This document shows positions 34,716 through 42,791 of a DNA stretch of 64,000 nucleotides, piece by piece. This DNA is from Verrucomicrobiota bacterium (GTDB taxonomy: Bacteria > Verrucomicrobiota > Verrucomicrobiia > Opitutales > Opitutaceae). Position numbers and translations under genes: made by a program. Under the pieces are notes generated by a model that was not told the origin of the DNA, searched no databases, and saw only the letters and a program-made list of their open reading frames with translations. Position 1 is the stretch's first letter, and each line of letters opens with the position of its first letter. The stretch spans positions 62,001-126,000 of the forward strand of contig JACRKC010000080.1 of NCBI GenBank assembly GCA_016235555.1. Reading direction: 5' to 3'.

Positions 34716-35508
34716 AGAACTTCGTGCTGCGATCAATTGTGGTGAAGGTGAGATGGTGATGGGCGAGGTTGGCCCAGAGGAGGCGGGACAGAGGACTCGC
34801 GGAGAGGAGGCGTTCGAGATGGTCGCGATGGTTGCGGTCGACTCGCGGCAGTGAGGTGATCGCAAAGGCGGTGTCTGACGCAGCGAGGTGAAAGCGTTGA
34901 TTTCCGAGTTGGCTGGCGCCGCGCGTCATCGGGAGCAGACGGATGACTTCCGCTTCGCCGCCGAGGTGGTAAGTCAGGGCGCGGACGTAGAGAGGGGTTT
35001 CGAGGCCGGTGCCCCAGTCAAGGAGCAGTTCGTGCAAGAGCGAATAGAACGGATGAGGCTGGTCGGCGTGAACGGCGAAACGGCGCCGCTCGGCGGAGTC
35101 GAGTGGCGCGTTGACAAAGCGAGATTCGACAGAAGACGGGCGAAAGTTGATGAGCTTGCCGCGCGCGGCGTTGGCGAGGAACAGGTAGTTGAGCAGTTGG
35201 GCGTCGTGGGCGGGTGTAAAAGTGTCGTCGGCTTTCAGCTCGTAAAGCGCGCGATCCGCGACGACGAGGTCGGCATAGCAGGTGAACTCGAAGCCGCGGA
35301 AAGACGCCGTGAGCGGAAGCTCGCGGCAGATCGGGCCGAGACCAGCCGTCAAGAGACGGTCGGCGAGGTCGGCGTGATAGACAGTTTCGTCGCAGAGTCG
35401 CCCGAGATCGCGCTGGGCGGCGAACGCGTGCGCCATTACCTGATAGTCCAGCTCCTTGAACTCGCTGACGGTGAGACGAGGGAGTGGGATGGCTGAGTGG
35501 AGCGGCAT
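34714..35508 (-). CDS. GxxExxY-family protein (PD-(D/E)xK nuclease fold)
   Basis: Protein of 264 residues whose first ~135 match the GxxExxY family (PF13366 type). Seen: a degenerate signature 'GRLCDETVYHADLADRL' (E41, Y44) and the nuclease-like core 'CYADLVVADRALYELKADD', with D80, E90 and K92 in the PD-(D/E)xK arrangement, then 'AHDAQLLNYLFLANAARGKL'. The remaining ~130 residues form an extension not usual for the family. Function unproven; these genes are common in Verrucomicrobiota, often as isolated insertions. Here it stands alone between two family F repeats, without operon partners. No signal peptide. Confidence 0.82.
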   Translation of the reverse strand: MPLHSAIPLPRLTVSEFKELDYQVMAHAFAAQRDLGRLCDETVYHADLADRLLTAGLGPICRELPLTASFRGFEFTCYADLVVADRALYELKADDTFTPAHDAQLLNYLFLANAARGKLINFRPSSVESRFVNAPLDSAERRRFAVHADQPHPFYSLLHELLLDWGTGLETPLYVRALTYHLGGEAEVIRLLPMTRGASQLGNQRFHLAASDTAFAITSLPRVDRNHRDHLERLLSASPLSRLLWANLAHHHLTFTTIDRSTKF

Positions 35509-35536
35509 GCAGAGGATGATTGATTGCCGGGATATG

Positions 35537-35619
35537 GAAATCCTCCTGCCAGCAAAATTTTCCCGCCACTTTCTGAAGAGTATAGGGCAGGAAGATTTTG
35601 CTGGCAGGAAAATTTTCCG
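35537..35619. repeat. Paired palindrome, family F (copy 3)
   Basis: AAATCCTCCTGCCAGCAAAA facing GGCAGGAAGATTTTGCTGGC, upstream of the GxxExxY gene and downstream of the isomerase gene. Confidence 0.8.
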
Positions 35620-35683
35620 ACCAAGGCAGGGCGGAAAAACCCCGCGGCGAATAGCCGCGGCTTCGGAGACGGCGCGGGGGCGC

Positions 35684-36556
35684 TCAGAATTTCACCGACT
35701 CGAGGAATTTCAGGCTCTGCGGGACCTGGGTCTCGACGCTGGGGGACTCGTCCTCGATGAAATAGTATTTCACGCCGGCTTTCTTCGCGGCGGTGAGGAT
35801 CGAGTTCCATTTCATCTGGCCGGTGCCGAGCACGACGTCGTTGGACACGTCGGTCTTGCCGGCGAGACTGCCGGTGGCGACGCCCTTTTTGAGATCCTTC
35901 AAGTGAATCAGCTTCCAGCGATCCGGGTATTTGTTGAGCAGCGCGGCGGGATCGTGGCCGGGGAAGACGACCCACAGGATGTCCATCTGGAAATGCACGG
36001 TCTTCGGGTCGGTGTTCTTGATGATGTAATCCATCAACGTGCCGTCGCCGTGCGGTTGGAATTCGTAGCCGTGGCAGTGGTAGAAGAACTTCAAGCCGTG
36101 CTGGGCGAGGACGGCGCCGGCCTTGTTGAAGGTGTCGACGATGTCCTTGGCCTGCGCCTCGGTGAGCGGCGGCTTGTGGTCGGCCCAGGCGGTGCCGGCG
36201 TATTCAAGGCCGAGGGCCTTGGCCTCGGCGGCGACGGCGGCGGGGTTCTCCTTGAATTGTTTGTAAGGGAAATGGCCGGACACGGCCTTGATGCCGCGCT
36301 CGGCGAGGAGGGCCTTCAGCTGCTCGGGCTTCAGGTTGTAGGTGCCGGCGAGCTCGGCGTATTTGAGGCCCCAATCCTTCACCGTATTGAGGGTCTTCGG
36401 CACGCCGTTGGCGGTGAACTGGGCGCGCAGCGAGTAGAGCTGGAGGCCGACGGGGCCTTTGAACGAGGCACCGATGCCGGCATCGGCGGCCGCCGCGGTG
36501 CCGGTGGCGAACGCGAGCGGGGCGAGGAGCAGGAGGGGGCGGAGCAGTTTTTTCAT
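35684..36556 (-). CDS. Exported sugar phosphate isomerase/epimerase-like protein
   Basis: Xylose-isomerase-like TIM barrel of 290 residues with a signal peptide (about 1-24, 'LLLLAPLAFATGTAAAA'), so it acts in the periplasm. Seen: 'GPVGLQLYSLRAQFTANG', 'GIKAVSGHFPYKQFKENP', 'FFYHCHGYEFQPHGDGTLMD', 'VHFQMDILWVVFPGHDPAAL' and 'YYFIEDESPSVETQVPQSLK', which carry the His/Glu/Asp residues that bind a divalent metal in this family. It may interconvert or cleave oxidised sugars made by the neighbouring Gfo/Idh/MocA enzymes (inference). A 25-base perfect palindrome lies 225 bases upstream of its ATG and could be its operator. Confidence 0.88.
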   Translation of the reverse strand: MKKLLRPLLLLAPLAFATGTAAAADAGIGASFKGPVGLQLYSLRAQFTANGVPKTLNTVKDWGLKYAELAGTYNLKPEQLKALLAERGIKAVSGHFPYKQFKENPAAVAAEAKALGLEYAGTAWADHKPPLTEAQAKDIVDTFNKAGAVLAQHGLKFFYHCHGYEFQPHGDGTLMDYIIKNTDPKTVHFQMDILWVVFPGHDPAALLNKYPDRWKLIHLKDLKKGVATGSLAGKTDVSNDVVLGTGQMKWNSILTAAKKAGVKYYFIEDESPSVETQVPQSLKFLESVKF

Positions 36557-36780
36557 GGAGGAAGGCGCGCGGAGAATTCAGCGCGTGGCACCGTCGAGGA
36601 AGCCGAGACGATGGGGAAACGTCGAGTGCGTTTCGCGGGTCCCGACTGACCTGCACCGAGCGGCAAATCCGATTGCGCCTCATGGCACTCACCACCCGAT
36701 CCACACACGCCGGGAGGTCGCGTTGGTGTGGAGGAACGCGGGATTGCGGCAGGCGGTGCAGGCGGTTTTCCGCAAAGGGC

Positions 36781-36805
36781 GTTTGTAACGTATTACGTTA
36801 CAAAC
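36781..36805. promoter_or_regulatory. 25-base perfect palindrome, operator-like
   Basis: Arms GTTTGTAACGTA and TACGTTACAAAC flank a single T: 12 of 12 pairs match. AT-rich in a GC-rich region and not followed by a T-run on either strand, so it does not look like a terminator. It lies in the 285-base gap between the isomerase genes at 35684-36556 and 36842-37738. The shape suits a LacI- or GntR-family dimer. No regulator gene is in the window. Nothing else was seen in the gap. Confidence 0.6.
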
Positions 36806-36841
36806 CCGAGACAGGGAAGGCGGGGCAAGGGGGCGGGGCGG

Positions 36842-37738
36842 TCAGGCGGTGAGCAGGCCGCGGGCGCGCATCCACGCGAGGTAGGCGCGGGCCTTGGCGT
36901 CGAGATTCTCGGCGGCGCCGCCGCCGGCGACGGGCGAGCACATTTCGTAGACGGCGGGGCCGGTAAAGCCGCCTTCGCGCAGGCCGCGGAAGAATCCCTC
37001 GTAGTCGATGAAGCCGGTGCCGAACTCCACGGCGCGCACCCAGTCGGGCGACTGGCGCTCGTAGTTGACGAGGTCGGGACGGTAGCGCCAGCGGGGGACG
37101 CGCGTGTAGTCCGCGTTGGTCGTGAGGGCGGTGTGCGGGGCGGCTTTGCGGGCGGCGGCGTAGAGATCCTCGCCGCGGAGCGCCGGCGACCAGGCGTCGA
37201 AGCCGAGTTTGCAGTTGGGACGGTCGATCTCGGCGAGCAGGTCGAGGAGCGAATCGGTAGGCAGGCCGAGGTCGTGGTGGTTCTGGATCGCGAGGGTGGT
37301 GCCGAGCGGGGCGACCCGGTCGCACATTTCGCGCAGTGTGGTCACGACGCGCTGCCACGACACCTGCAGATCCTGGCCGGGCGTTTCGTAGGCGGTGAAC
37401 ACGCGCACGATCCCCGCGCCGAGCGTGACGCCGATCCGGGCAAGCGACTCGATGTAGGCGATCTGCATCTCGATCACGGGCACCTCGCCGGCGCTGGAAG
37501 GCGCGAGATGCGTGTAGCCGGCGACGACCTCGCAGCGCACGCCGGTGCGTTGCAGGGCGGCGCGGAGCGGGTCGAGTTGGGCGGCGGAGGCGTCGAGCGG
37601 CGAGAGGTGCGGACGCTTGCCCATGAGCATGACCGAGGAAAAGCCGAGACGCGCGGCGCGTTCGACGAAGGCGGGCACGGGGTCGACCGCCTGACCCCAG
37701 AGGCCGGCGTAGCTGACGGAGAAGAGGCAGGGATGCAT
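36842..37738 (-). CDS. Sugar phosphate isomerase/epimerase
   Basis: Xylose-isomerase-like TIM barrel of 298 residues from the ATG at 37738, without a signal peptide, therefore cytoplasmic. Seen: 'FSSVMLMGKRPHLSPLDASA', 'IVRVFTAYETPGQDLQVSWQ', 'TLAIQNHHDLGLPTDSLLDL' with metal-ligand His, 'KLGFDAWSPALRGEDLY' and 'PAVYEMCSPVAGGG' with a Glu at the last strand. It probably isomerises or epimerises a sugar or keto-sugar after import. It differs from the exported homologue next door, so the two may act on the same compound in different compartments (inference). Confidence 0.87.
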   Translation of the reverse strand: MHPCLFSVSYAGLWGQAVDPVPAFVERAARLGFSSVMLMGKRPHLSPLDASAAQLDPLRAALQRTGVRCEVVAGYTHLAPSSAGEVPVIEMQIAYIESLARIGVTLGAGIVRVFTAYETPGQDLQVSWQRVVTTLREMCDRVAPLGTTLAIQNHHDLGLPTDSLLDLLAEIDRPNCKLGFDAWSPALRGEDLYAAARKAAPHTALTTNADYTRVPRWRYRPDLVNYERQSPDWVRAVEFGTGFIDYEGFFRGLREGGFTGPAVYEMCSPVAGGGAAENLDAKARAYLAWMRARGLLTA

Positions 37739-37780
37739 GAGAAGCGGCGTGCGAACTGACTCAACGGGAACAAGCCGGTT

Positions 37781-37933
37781 GAACCACGGATGGACACAGA
37801 TGAACACGGATTTTCGGAGTGAGTTCTGGCGGACTTGCAGTCAGCCCAACCGCACCGACCGGTGCAGGTTGGTTGACCGGAAGGTGCTGATTTTTCCCTC
37901 TGAATCCGTGTCTATCCGTGTTCATCGGTGGTG
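37781..37933. repeat. Long inverted repeat, family G (copy 2)
   Basis: GAACCACGGATGGACACAGA at the left and AATCCGTGTCTATCCGTG plus TTCATCGGTGG at the right, with a different interior from the copy at 29453-29609. Confidence 0.8.
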
Positions 37934-37953
37934 TCCTATTGCATCGGTCTGGC

Positions 37954-38700
37954 TCAGCGGGCCGGGGTGATCTTGAGATTGGCGAAGTGCGCGACGGTCG
38001 AGCCTTCGAACCATAACGCGACGGCGCCCCGGCCCTTCGCGCCGGTCTTCACGTCGTTGACGATCAGGGCGGGCTGCTCGGCGTGGTTGACGAAGAGGCG
38101 GGCCTTGTCGCCGGCGACGACGATCTTCACGTGAATCCACTCGGCGGGCTGGAGGTCGACGTAGGACTCGTAGCGCGACGGCGTTTTTTCGCGGAGGGCG
38201 AACCACGTGTGCTCGGGGTGCGAGATGTATTGGGCGGTGTGGTTGCGGCGCTCCTGGTCGTCGGCGCGGCCGTTGGTGGGCCGGAGGTAGAAGCAGTCGT
38301 AGGTCTTGCGGTCGGGTTGCACGCGGAACGCGACGCCGACGAAGCCGCGCGCGCCGCCCGCGGCGCCGGCGCCCGGTTCGCCGGCGAGATCGACCTCGAT
38401 GGTGCCGGAGGAGAACTCGAGGCCGTCGACGATCGCGAGGTGGTCGGCGCGCCCGGCCTCGGCGGCGCCGCCGGCTTTCTTGCCGGGGCCTTTCTTTGCC
38501 GGGGCGTTCGTGGCGGCCGGGGCCGTGGCTGAGTCGGCGGTGAGTTTCAATGCGGGCCGGCCCTTGAACGACACCGGGACGGCCTGGGTGTGGTGCAGCG
38601 TGAGACCCGTGGTCGAGTCGAGCGGCAGCGCGCGATCTTGGGCGGGCAGCGAAAGGGCTGCAAAAGCGAGGAGGGCGGCGAGGGGGTGCTGGATTTTCAT
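37954..38700 (-). CDS. Exported LamG/DUF1080-like concanavalin-fold protein
   Basis: Secreted protein of 248 residues. Seen: signal peptide (about 1-20, 'LLAFAALSLPAQ'), an Ala/Lys-rich stretch ('PAKKGPGKKAGGAAEAG', about 68-84), then a concanavalin-like beta-sandwich ('SSGTIEVDLAGEP', 'GFVGVAFRVQPDRKTYDCFY', 'WIHVKIVVAGDKARLFVNH', 'GAVALWFEGSTVAHFANLKI'). This is the core layout of DUF1080/LamG-like sugar-binding or 3-keto-glycoside hydrolase domains. It is followed 30 bases upstream by a clear DUF1080 gene and next by a TonB receptor, all in the same direction and probably one operon. Confidence 0.82.
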   Translation of the reverse strand: MKIQHPLAALLAFAALSLPAQDRALPLDSTTGLTLHHTQAVPVSFKGRPALKLTADSATAPAATNAPAKKGPGKKAGGAAEAGRADHLAIVDGLEFSSGTIEVDLAGEPGAGAAGGARGFVGVAFRVQPDRKTYDCFYLRPTNGRADDQERRNHTAQYISHPEHTWFALREKTPSRYESYVDLQPAEWIHVKIVVAGDKARLFVNHAEQPALIVNDVKTGAKGRGAVALWFEGSTVAHFANLKITPAR

Positions 38701-38730
38701 GGGGAGGCGCGGGGACGATACGGGCCGGGC

Positions 38731-39444
38731 TCAATCGGCTTTTTCGCCGGGCTTGAGTTCGCGGAGCAGCACGTTTTTCCAGCGCACCTGGTAGGGGCCG
38801 GCGGTCTTCGGAATGCTGTGGACCTGGAGGCCGATGAAGCCGCTAGCGTCGAGCTTGTCGCGGAAATCGGCGCAGAGCACACCGTTGACCCACGAGCGGA
38901 TGCGGTCGCCCTGGGCGACGATGCGGTAGTGATTCCACTCGCCGTCCTTGAACGCGGCGGTGGCGCCGGGGCGCTTGGCGAGATCGTCGTGCCACTTGGT
39001 CCAGCGGCCTTCGTCCCAGAAATTGCCGGACACGCCTTTCGCGCCCTCGGCGATCTCGCACTGGTAGCCGTAAACCTCGCCGGACTCGCGCTGTTTTTTC
39101 GGCGCGGAGGCCTGGGGCGTGGCCTGCGCGTAGGTGTGGCTGCGGATCTGGATGCCGGAGTTGAGCTTCGGGTCGCACTTCACGTCGCACTCGAAGATGA
39201 AATCGGCATAGTCGCGCGTGGTGCAGAGGAAGGTGTTCTTGCTGCCGGAGACGGTGGTGCCGACGATCGTGCCGTCTTCGACGCGGTAGGTGGCGGTGCC
39301 GCCCTTGACGGTCCAGCCGTCGAGCGTCCGGCCGTTGAAGAGCGGTTGGAGCGCGGGGGATTTTTTGTCGGCGGCGGCGAGGTTCAGGGCGGCGCCAAGG
39401 GCGCAGCACGCGGCGAGGAGGAGGTGAGAGAGCGATGTTTTCAC
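38731..39444 (-). CDS. DUF1080 protein (3-keto-disaccharide hydrolase family)
   Basis: Exported protein of 237 residues starting at a GTG (39444). Seen: signal peptide (about 1-25) and a single PF06439 domain with 'LQPLFNGRTLDGWTVKGGTA', 'YADFIFECDVKCDPKLNSGI', 'GEVYGYQCEIAEGAKGVSG', 'GEWNHYRIVAQGDRIRSWVN' and 'GFIGLQVHSIPKTAGPYQVR'. The family is now named for hydrolysis of 3-keto-disaccharides, sugars first oxidised by Gfo/Idh/MocA enzymes such as those at 27997 and 29628. It lies between the LamG-like gene and a TonB receptor gene (30-base gaps on either side), consistent with import followed by cleavage. Confidence 0.88.
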   Translation of the reverse strand: MKTSLSHLLLAACCALGAALNLAAADKKSPALQPLFNGRTLDGWTVKGGTATYRVEDGTIVGTTVSGSKNTFLCTTRDYADFIFECDVKCDPKLNSGIQIRSHTYAQATPQASAPKKQRESGEVYGYQCEIAEGAKGVSGNFWDEGRWTKWHDDLAKRPGATAAFKDGEWNHYRIVAQGDRIRSWVNGVLCADFRDKLDASGFIGLQVHSIPKTAGPYQVRWKNVLLRELKPGEKAD

Positions 39445-39474
39445 GGTGAAGGAAACGTGGTGAAGGGGCGGGAC

Positions 39475-42400
39475 TCAGAAGGTGCCTTTGACGCCGAAGT
39501 TCCAGTTGGCGCCGTATTCCTGGTATTGGCGGAGGACCCGCTGCCGGAACTCGACGACGCCGGTCGGGGTGTCGAACCACTTCAGCGGCTGGCCCGTGAT
39601 GTTGCGGCCCTGGACGTAGAGCGTGGCGCGACGGTTGAGGCGCCAGTTGAGCGAGGTGTCGAACTGCGCGACGGCTTCGCGGAAGCGGCCGTAGACGCCG
39701 TCGGGGCGCTCGGCGGTGAAGACGCCGCCGAGCGAGCCGTTGAAGCGCTTGTAGGCGTAGCCGAGGCGACCGGAGATGCGGTGCGGGGCCATGCCGTTGC
39801 GGCGCTGGCTGGCGTAGGTGCGCGAATAGGAGAGGTTGACGCTGGTGCCGCGCAGGAGTTCGGGGAGGAAACCGAGGGTCTGGTTATACGAGAGTTCGAG
39901 GTTGCGGAAGCGGCGGGTCTCGGCGCTGTTGCGGGTGGTGCGGAACGAGTAGTTCTGGAGGTCGGGATCTTCCTCGCCGAACTCGGAGGCGGTGAAGTCG
40001 AAAGTCTCGCGCAGATTGCGGATGTCGTTTTGCGAGACCTGCAGCGTGAGCTGGCCGGGGGCGCGGTTGCCGAAGTAGTAGGCGAGGCGGGCCTGGTAGT
40101 TTTTCGAGTGCTCGGGCTCGAGGTCGGCGTTGGGGGCGTCGACGCGCTGGACGTCCTCGACGACGTTGTAGACGCCGGTGAGCGAATCGACCGGCGGGCG
40201 GGAGATGGCCTGGTTGAAGCCGGCCTGGAATTCGAGGTTCGGCGTGAACCGATACTTGGTGAGCACGGAGGGAAACGCGTTCACGTAGTCGCTCTCGCGG
40301 GCTTTGCGGGGCTGGCTGAAGAACTGATACTCAAGGCCCGGGATGGTCGTGGCTCGACCGGCGGCGTTGACCGGGAAGCCGGCGGCGAGGATCTCGCGGC
40401 GCAGGCGCGGATCGTATTCGAGGAAGCGGTTTTTTGTCTGCTCGACGCGGAGGCCGCCGCGCAGCGTCCAACGGGGCACCGGATTCACGTCGAGCTGGGC
40501 GTAGCCGGCGGTGACGGTCTGGCGGAAGTTGCGGCGGTTGCCGATGAAGGCGGTATAGTAGTTGTCGACGGTGGCGGCGCGGACGAAGTGCTGTGGCTGC
40601 GACTGGAAGAGTTCGCCGATGCGCTTGCGGTCGGCGCGCGGGAGGTTGGCGGTGACGCCGGCGGAGTTGGTGAACGTGAGGGCGTCGGTGGTGCCGGTCT
40701 CGAACGGGTGGATGGCGATGAAGCCGAGGTTGGCCCAGTTGCCGCTGGCGGTGATGTTGGGCAGGCCGGTGGTGGCGTTGTAGCCGGTGAGCACGTCGCC
40801 ACCGGGGCCGATGTAGCGCCAGAGGTTCCACGGGGCGTAGTTGTTGTTCTTGCGGTTCTCCTCGGTCCACTTGCCGCCGAATTTCAGCACGGTCGGGAGC
40901 GAGCGGAAGAATGGCACGGTCCACTTGGCGTTGGCGGAGGCGAGGTAGATTTCGGTGATCCAACGGCTGTTGGCGCTCTGCACGCGCGTGCCGCCGGTCC
41001 AGTTGCGGAGGTCGAACGGATCGGGGCCCGAGGTCTGGCGGATGCTCCATTCGTGCGAATCGGCGCGCGGGCGGGAGGCCGTCCAGTCGAGGGGGATCGA
41101 GAGGGTCTCGGATTGGGAGAAGCCGCGCTCGAGGGAGACGTAGGCGTTGACGGCGCGGGAATAGTTGAAGCCGCCGTCGACGAGGAGGGAGTCGAGCTTG
41201 TATTCAAACTTCGGTGAGACGGTGCGCGTGTAGTTTTCGAGCGCGGCGGTGCCGCCGCCGTTGTTGATGACCGGGACGGTGTTCTGGGCGGTGCGGCGGG
41301 TGGAGAGGGTGAGCAGACCGTCGCCGCCGACGGTGCCGCGGCCGTTGTTGACGTTGGCGTTGGAGTTGGCGGCGACGAAGGTGAAGTTGCGGTTCCAGAA
41401 CTCGCCCTCGACGTAGGTGTAGACGGCGTTGAGGGAGAGGACGAGGCGGGGCGTGGCCTTGTAGTCGGCGGCGAGGGAGACGGCGTCCTTCCAGATCATC
41501 TTGGGGCCGTCCTTGAAATCGAGCTGGCGGATGACGAGGTCGCGCTGGTCGGCGGCGGTGCGGGTGCGGTTGTAATCCTGGGTGAAGGAGTATTGCTCGG
41601 TGTAGGAATTGGCGCGGGAGGCGGTGAACATGAGGCCGAGGCGCTGACCGAGGAAGGCCTCGGAGTATTCGAGCTGGGCGTTGGGCCGCCACTTGTAGCG
41701 CAGGCGTTCGGCGGGGCCGAGGGTCTGGCGGAGGGTGAATTCCTCGGCATTGAAATTGAGGCTGACGTTGTAGCCGACTGTGCGCCCGCGGCGGTCGAAG
41801 GCGCGGCGCGTGCGCATGTTGATCGTGCCGGAGGGCGAGTCGGCGTCGGACTCGGCGCTGGTGGTGCGGCTGATCTCGATGGATTCGATGCCGGTGATGA
41901 GGATGCTCTCGAAGCTGGTGGCGCGGGAGGCATCGCCGCCGCCGCGGTTGGAGTCGGCGCTGGCGGTGCGCATGCCGTCGACGGTGACGCCGACATACTG
42001 GCCGTCCATGCCGCCGAGGCGGGGGCCGCGGGCCTCGGACTCGACGTAATCGATGTCGACGCCGGGGAGATATTTGAGGAACTCGCCCATGTTGCCGTCG
42101 GTGATGTCGCCGAAGATGTCGGACGAGACGGAGGTGGTGATGTCCATGTTGCGGCGCTGGGCCTGGACGGCCTTGGCGTTGCCCTCGCGTTCGGAAGAGA
42201 CGGTGAAGGCGGCGAGTTGGACCTTGCCGTCCTTGACCGAAGGCGCGGACGCGGCGGCACTGGTGAGGTTGATCTCGCGCACGGCGGTCTGGCCGGCGGA
42301 GACGGTGAACGACTCGATGGCGGGCGAATAGCCGGAGAACGTGACGGTGATCGAAGCGGGGCCGGCGGCGACCCCCGGAATCGAAAACGTGCCGTCGTTT

Positions 42401-42612
42401 TCGGTGAACACCACGCGGTCGGTGCCGCCGAGGCGGACTTCGGCGTTGCCCACGTATTCGCGCGAGACGGGGTTGAAGACGCGGCCCTGGATGGTGCCGG
42501 TGGCGGCGGTGGGTTGGGCCGGCAGCTGGAGCAGGCTGGCGAACAGCAGAAAGGCGGTGGAAGCGCGGCGAAGCCACGCGCAGGGAGTGGTGCGGATCAG
42601 GGGCGTGCGCAT
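39475..42612 (-). CDS. TonB-dependent receptor with carboxypeptidase-regulatory-like domain
   Basis: Outer-membrane receptor of 1045 residues from the ATG at 42612. Seen: signal peptide (about 12-33, 'STAFLLFASLLQLPAQ'), CarboxypepD_reg-like domain (about 38-120, 'GTIQGRVFNPVSREYVGNAE'), plug start 'FTVSSEREGNAKAVQAQRRN', and barrel ending in 'WNFGVKGTF'. It is the closest paralogue in the window of the receptor at 13501-16482. It precedes the DUF1080 and LamG-like genes in one probable operon, which suggests the ligand is a glycoside handled by them (inference). It is divergent from the TIR-TPR gene. Confidence 0.93.
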   Translation of the reverse strand: MRTPLIRTTPCAWLRRASTAFLLFASLLQLPAQPTAATGTIQGRVFNPVSREYVGNAEVRLGGTDRVVFTENDGTFSIPGVAAGPASITVTFSGYSPAIESFTVSAGQTAVREINLTSAAASAPSVKDGKVQLAAFTVSSEREGNAKAVQAQRRNMDITTSVSSDIFGDITDGNMGEFLKYLPGVDIDYVESEARGPRLGGMDGQYVGVTVDGMRTASADSNRGGGDASRATSFESILITGIESIEISRTTSAESDADSPSGTINMRTRRAFDRRGRTVGYNVSLNFNAEEFTLRQTLGPAERLRYKWRPNAQLEYSEAFLGQRLGLMFTASRANSYTEQYSFTQDYNRTRTAADQRDLVIRQLDFKDGPKMIWKDAVSLAADYKATPRLVLSLNAVYTYVEGEFWNRNFTFVAANSNANVNNGRGTVGGDGLLTLSTRRTAQNTVPVINNGGGTAALENYTRTVSPKFEYKLDSLLVDGGFNYSRAVNAYVSLERGFSQSETLSIPLDWTASRPRADSHEWSIRQTSGPDPFDLRNWTGGTRVQSANSRWITEIYLASANAKWTVPFFRSLPTVLKFGGKWTEENRKNNNYAPWNLWRYIGPGGDVLTGYNATTGLPNITASGNWANLGFIAIHPFETGTTDALTFTNSAGVTANLPRADRKRIGELFQSQPQHFVRAATVDNYYTAFIGNRRNFRQTVTAGYAQLDVNPVPRWTLRGGLRVEQTKNRFLEYDPRLRREILAAGFPVNAAGRATTIPGLEYQFFSQPRKARESDYVNAFPSVLTKYRFTPNLEFQAGFNQAISRPPVDSLTGVYNVVEDVQRVDAPNADLEPEHSKNYQARLAYYFGNRAPGQLTLQVSQNDIRNLRETFDFTASEFGEEDPDLQNYSFRTTRNSAETRRFRNLELSYNQTLGFLPELLRGTSVNLSYSRTYASQRRNGMAPHRISGRLGYAYKRFNGSLGGVFTAERPDGVYGRFREAVAQFDTSLNWRLNRRATLYVQGRNITGQPLKWFDTPTGVVEFRQRVLRQYQEYGANWNFGVKGTF

Positions 42613-42791
42613 GGGGTGGTGCGGCCCGGGCGTGGGTGCGGGGTCGCCCGGGAAAGCGGGCGGTAGCGTCGCGGCCGGAAAAAAGTGCGGCAACGAAAAT
42701 CTCCGCCGCATTGGGAGGCGCGGGCGGGCCGAAACTTGAGCATTGAGCCGGCGGCGGTGGCCGACGAAGGTTCGCCCGTCCGGCGTTCCCC
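42613..42791. promoter_or_regulatory. Divergent promoter gap
   Basis: A 179-base gap between a TonB receptor gene (minus) and the TIR-TPR gene (plus). It must hold at least one promoter for each. No operator-like palindrome was found by eye. Confidence 0.4.
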
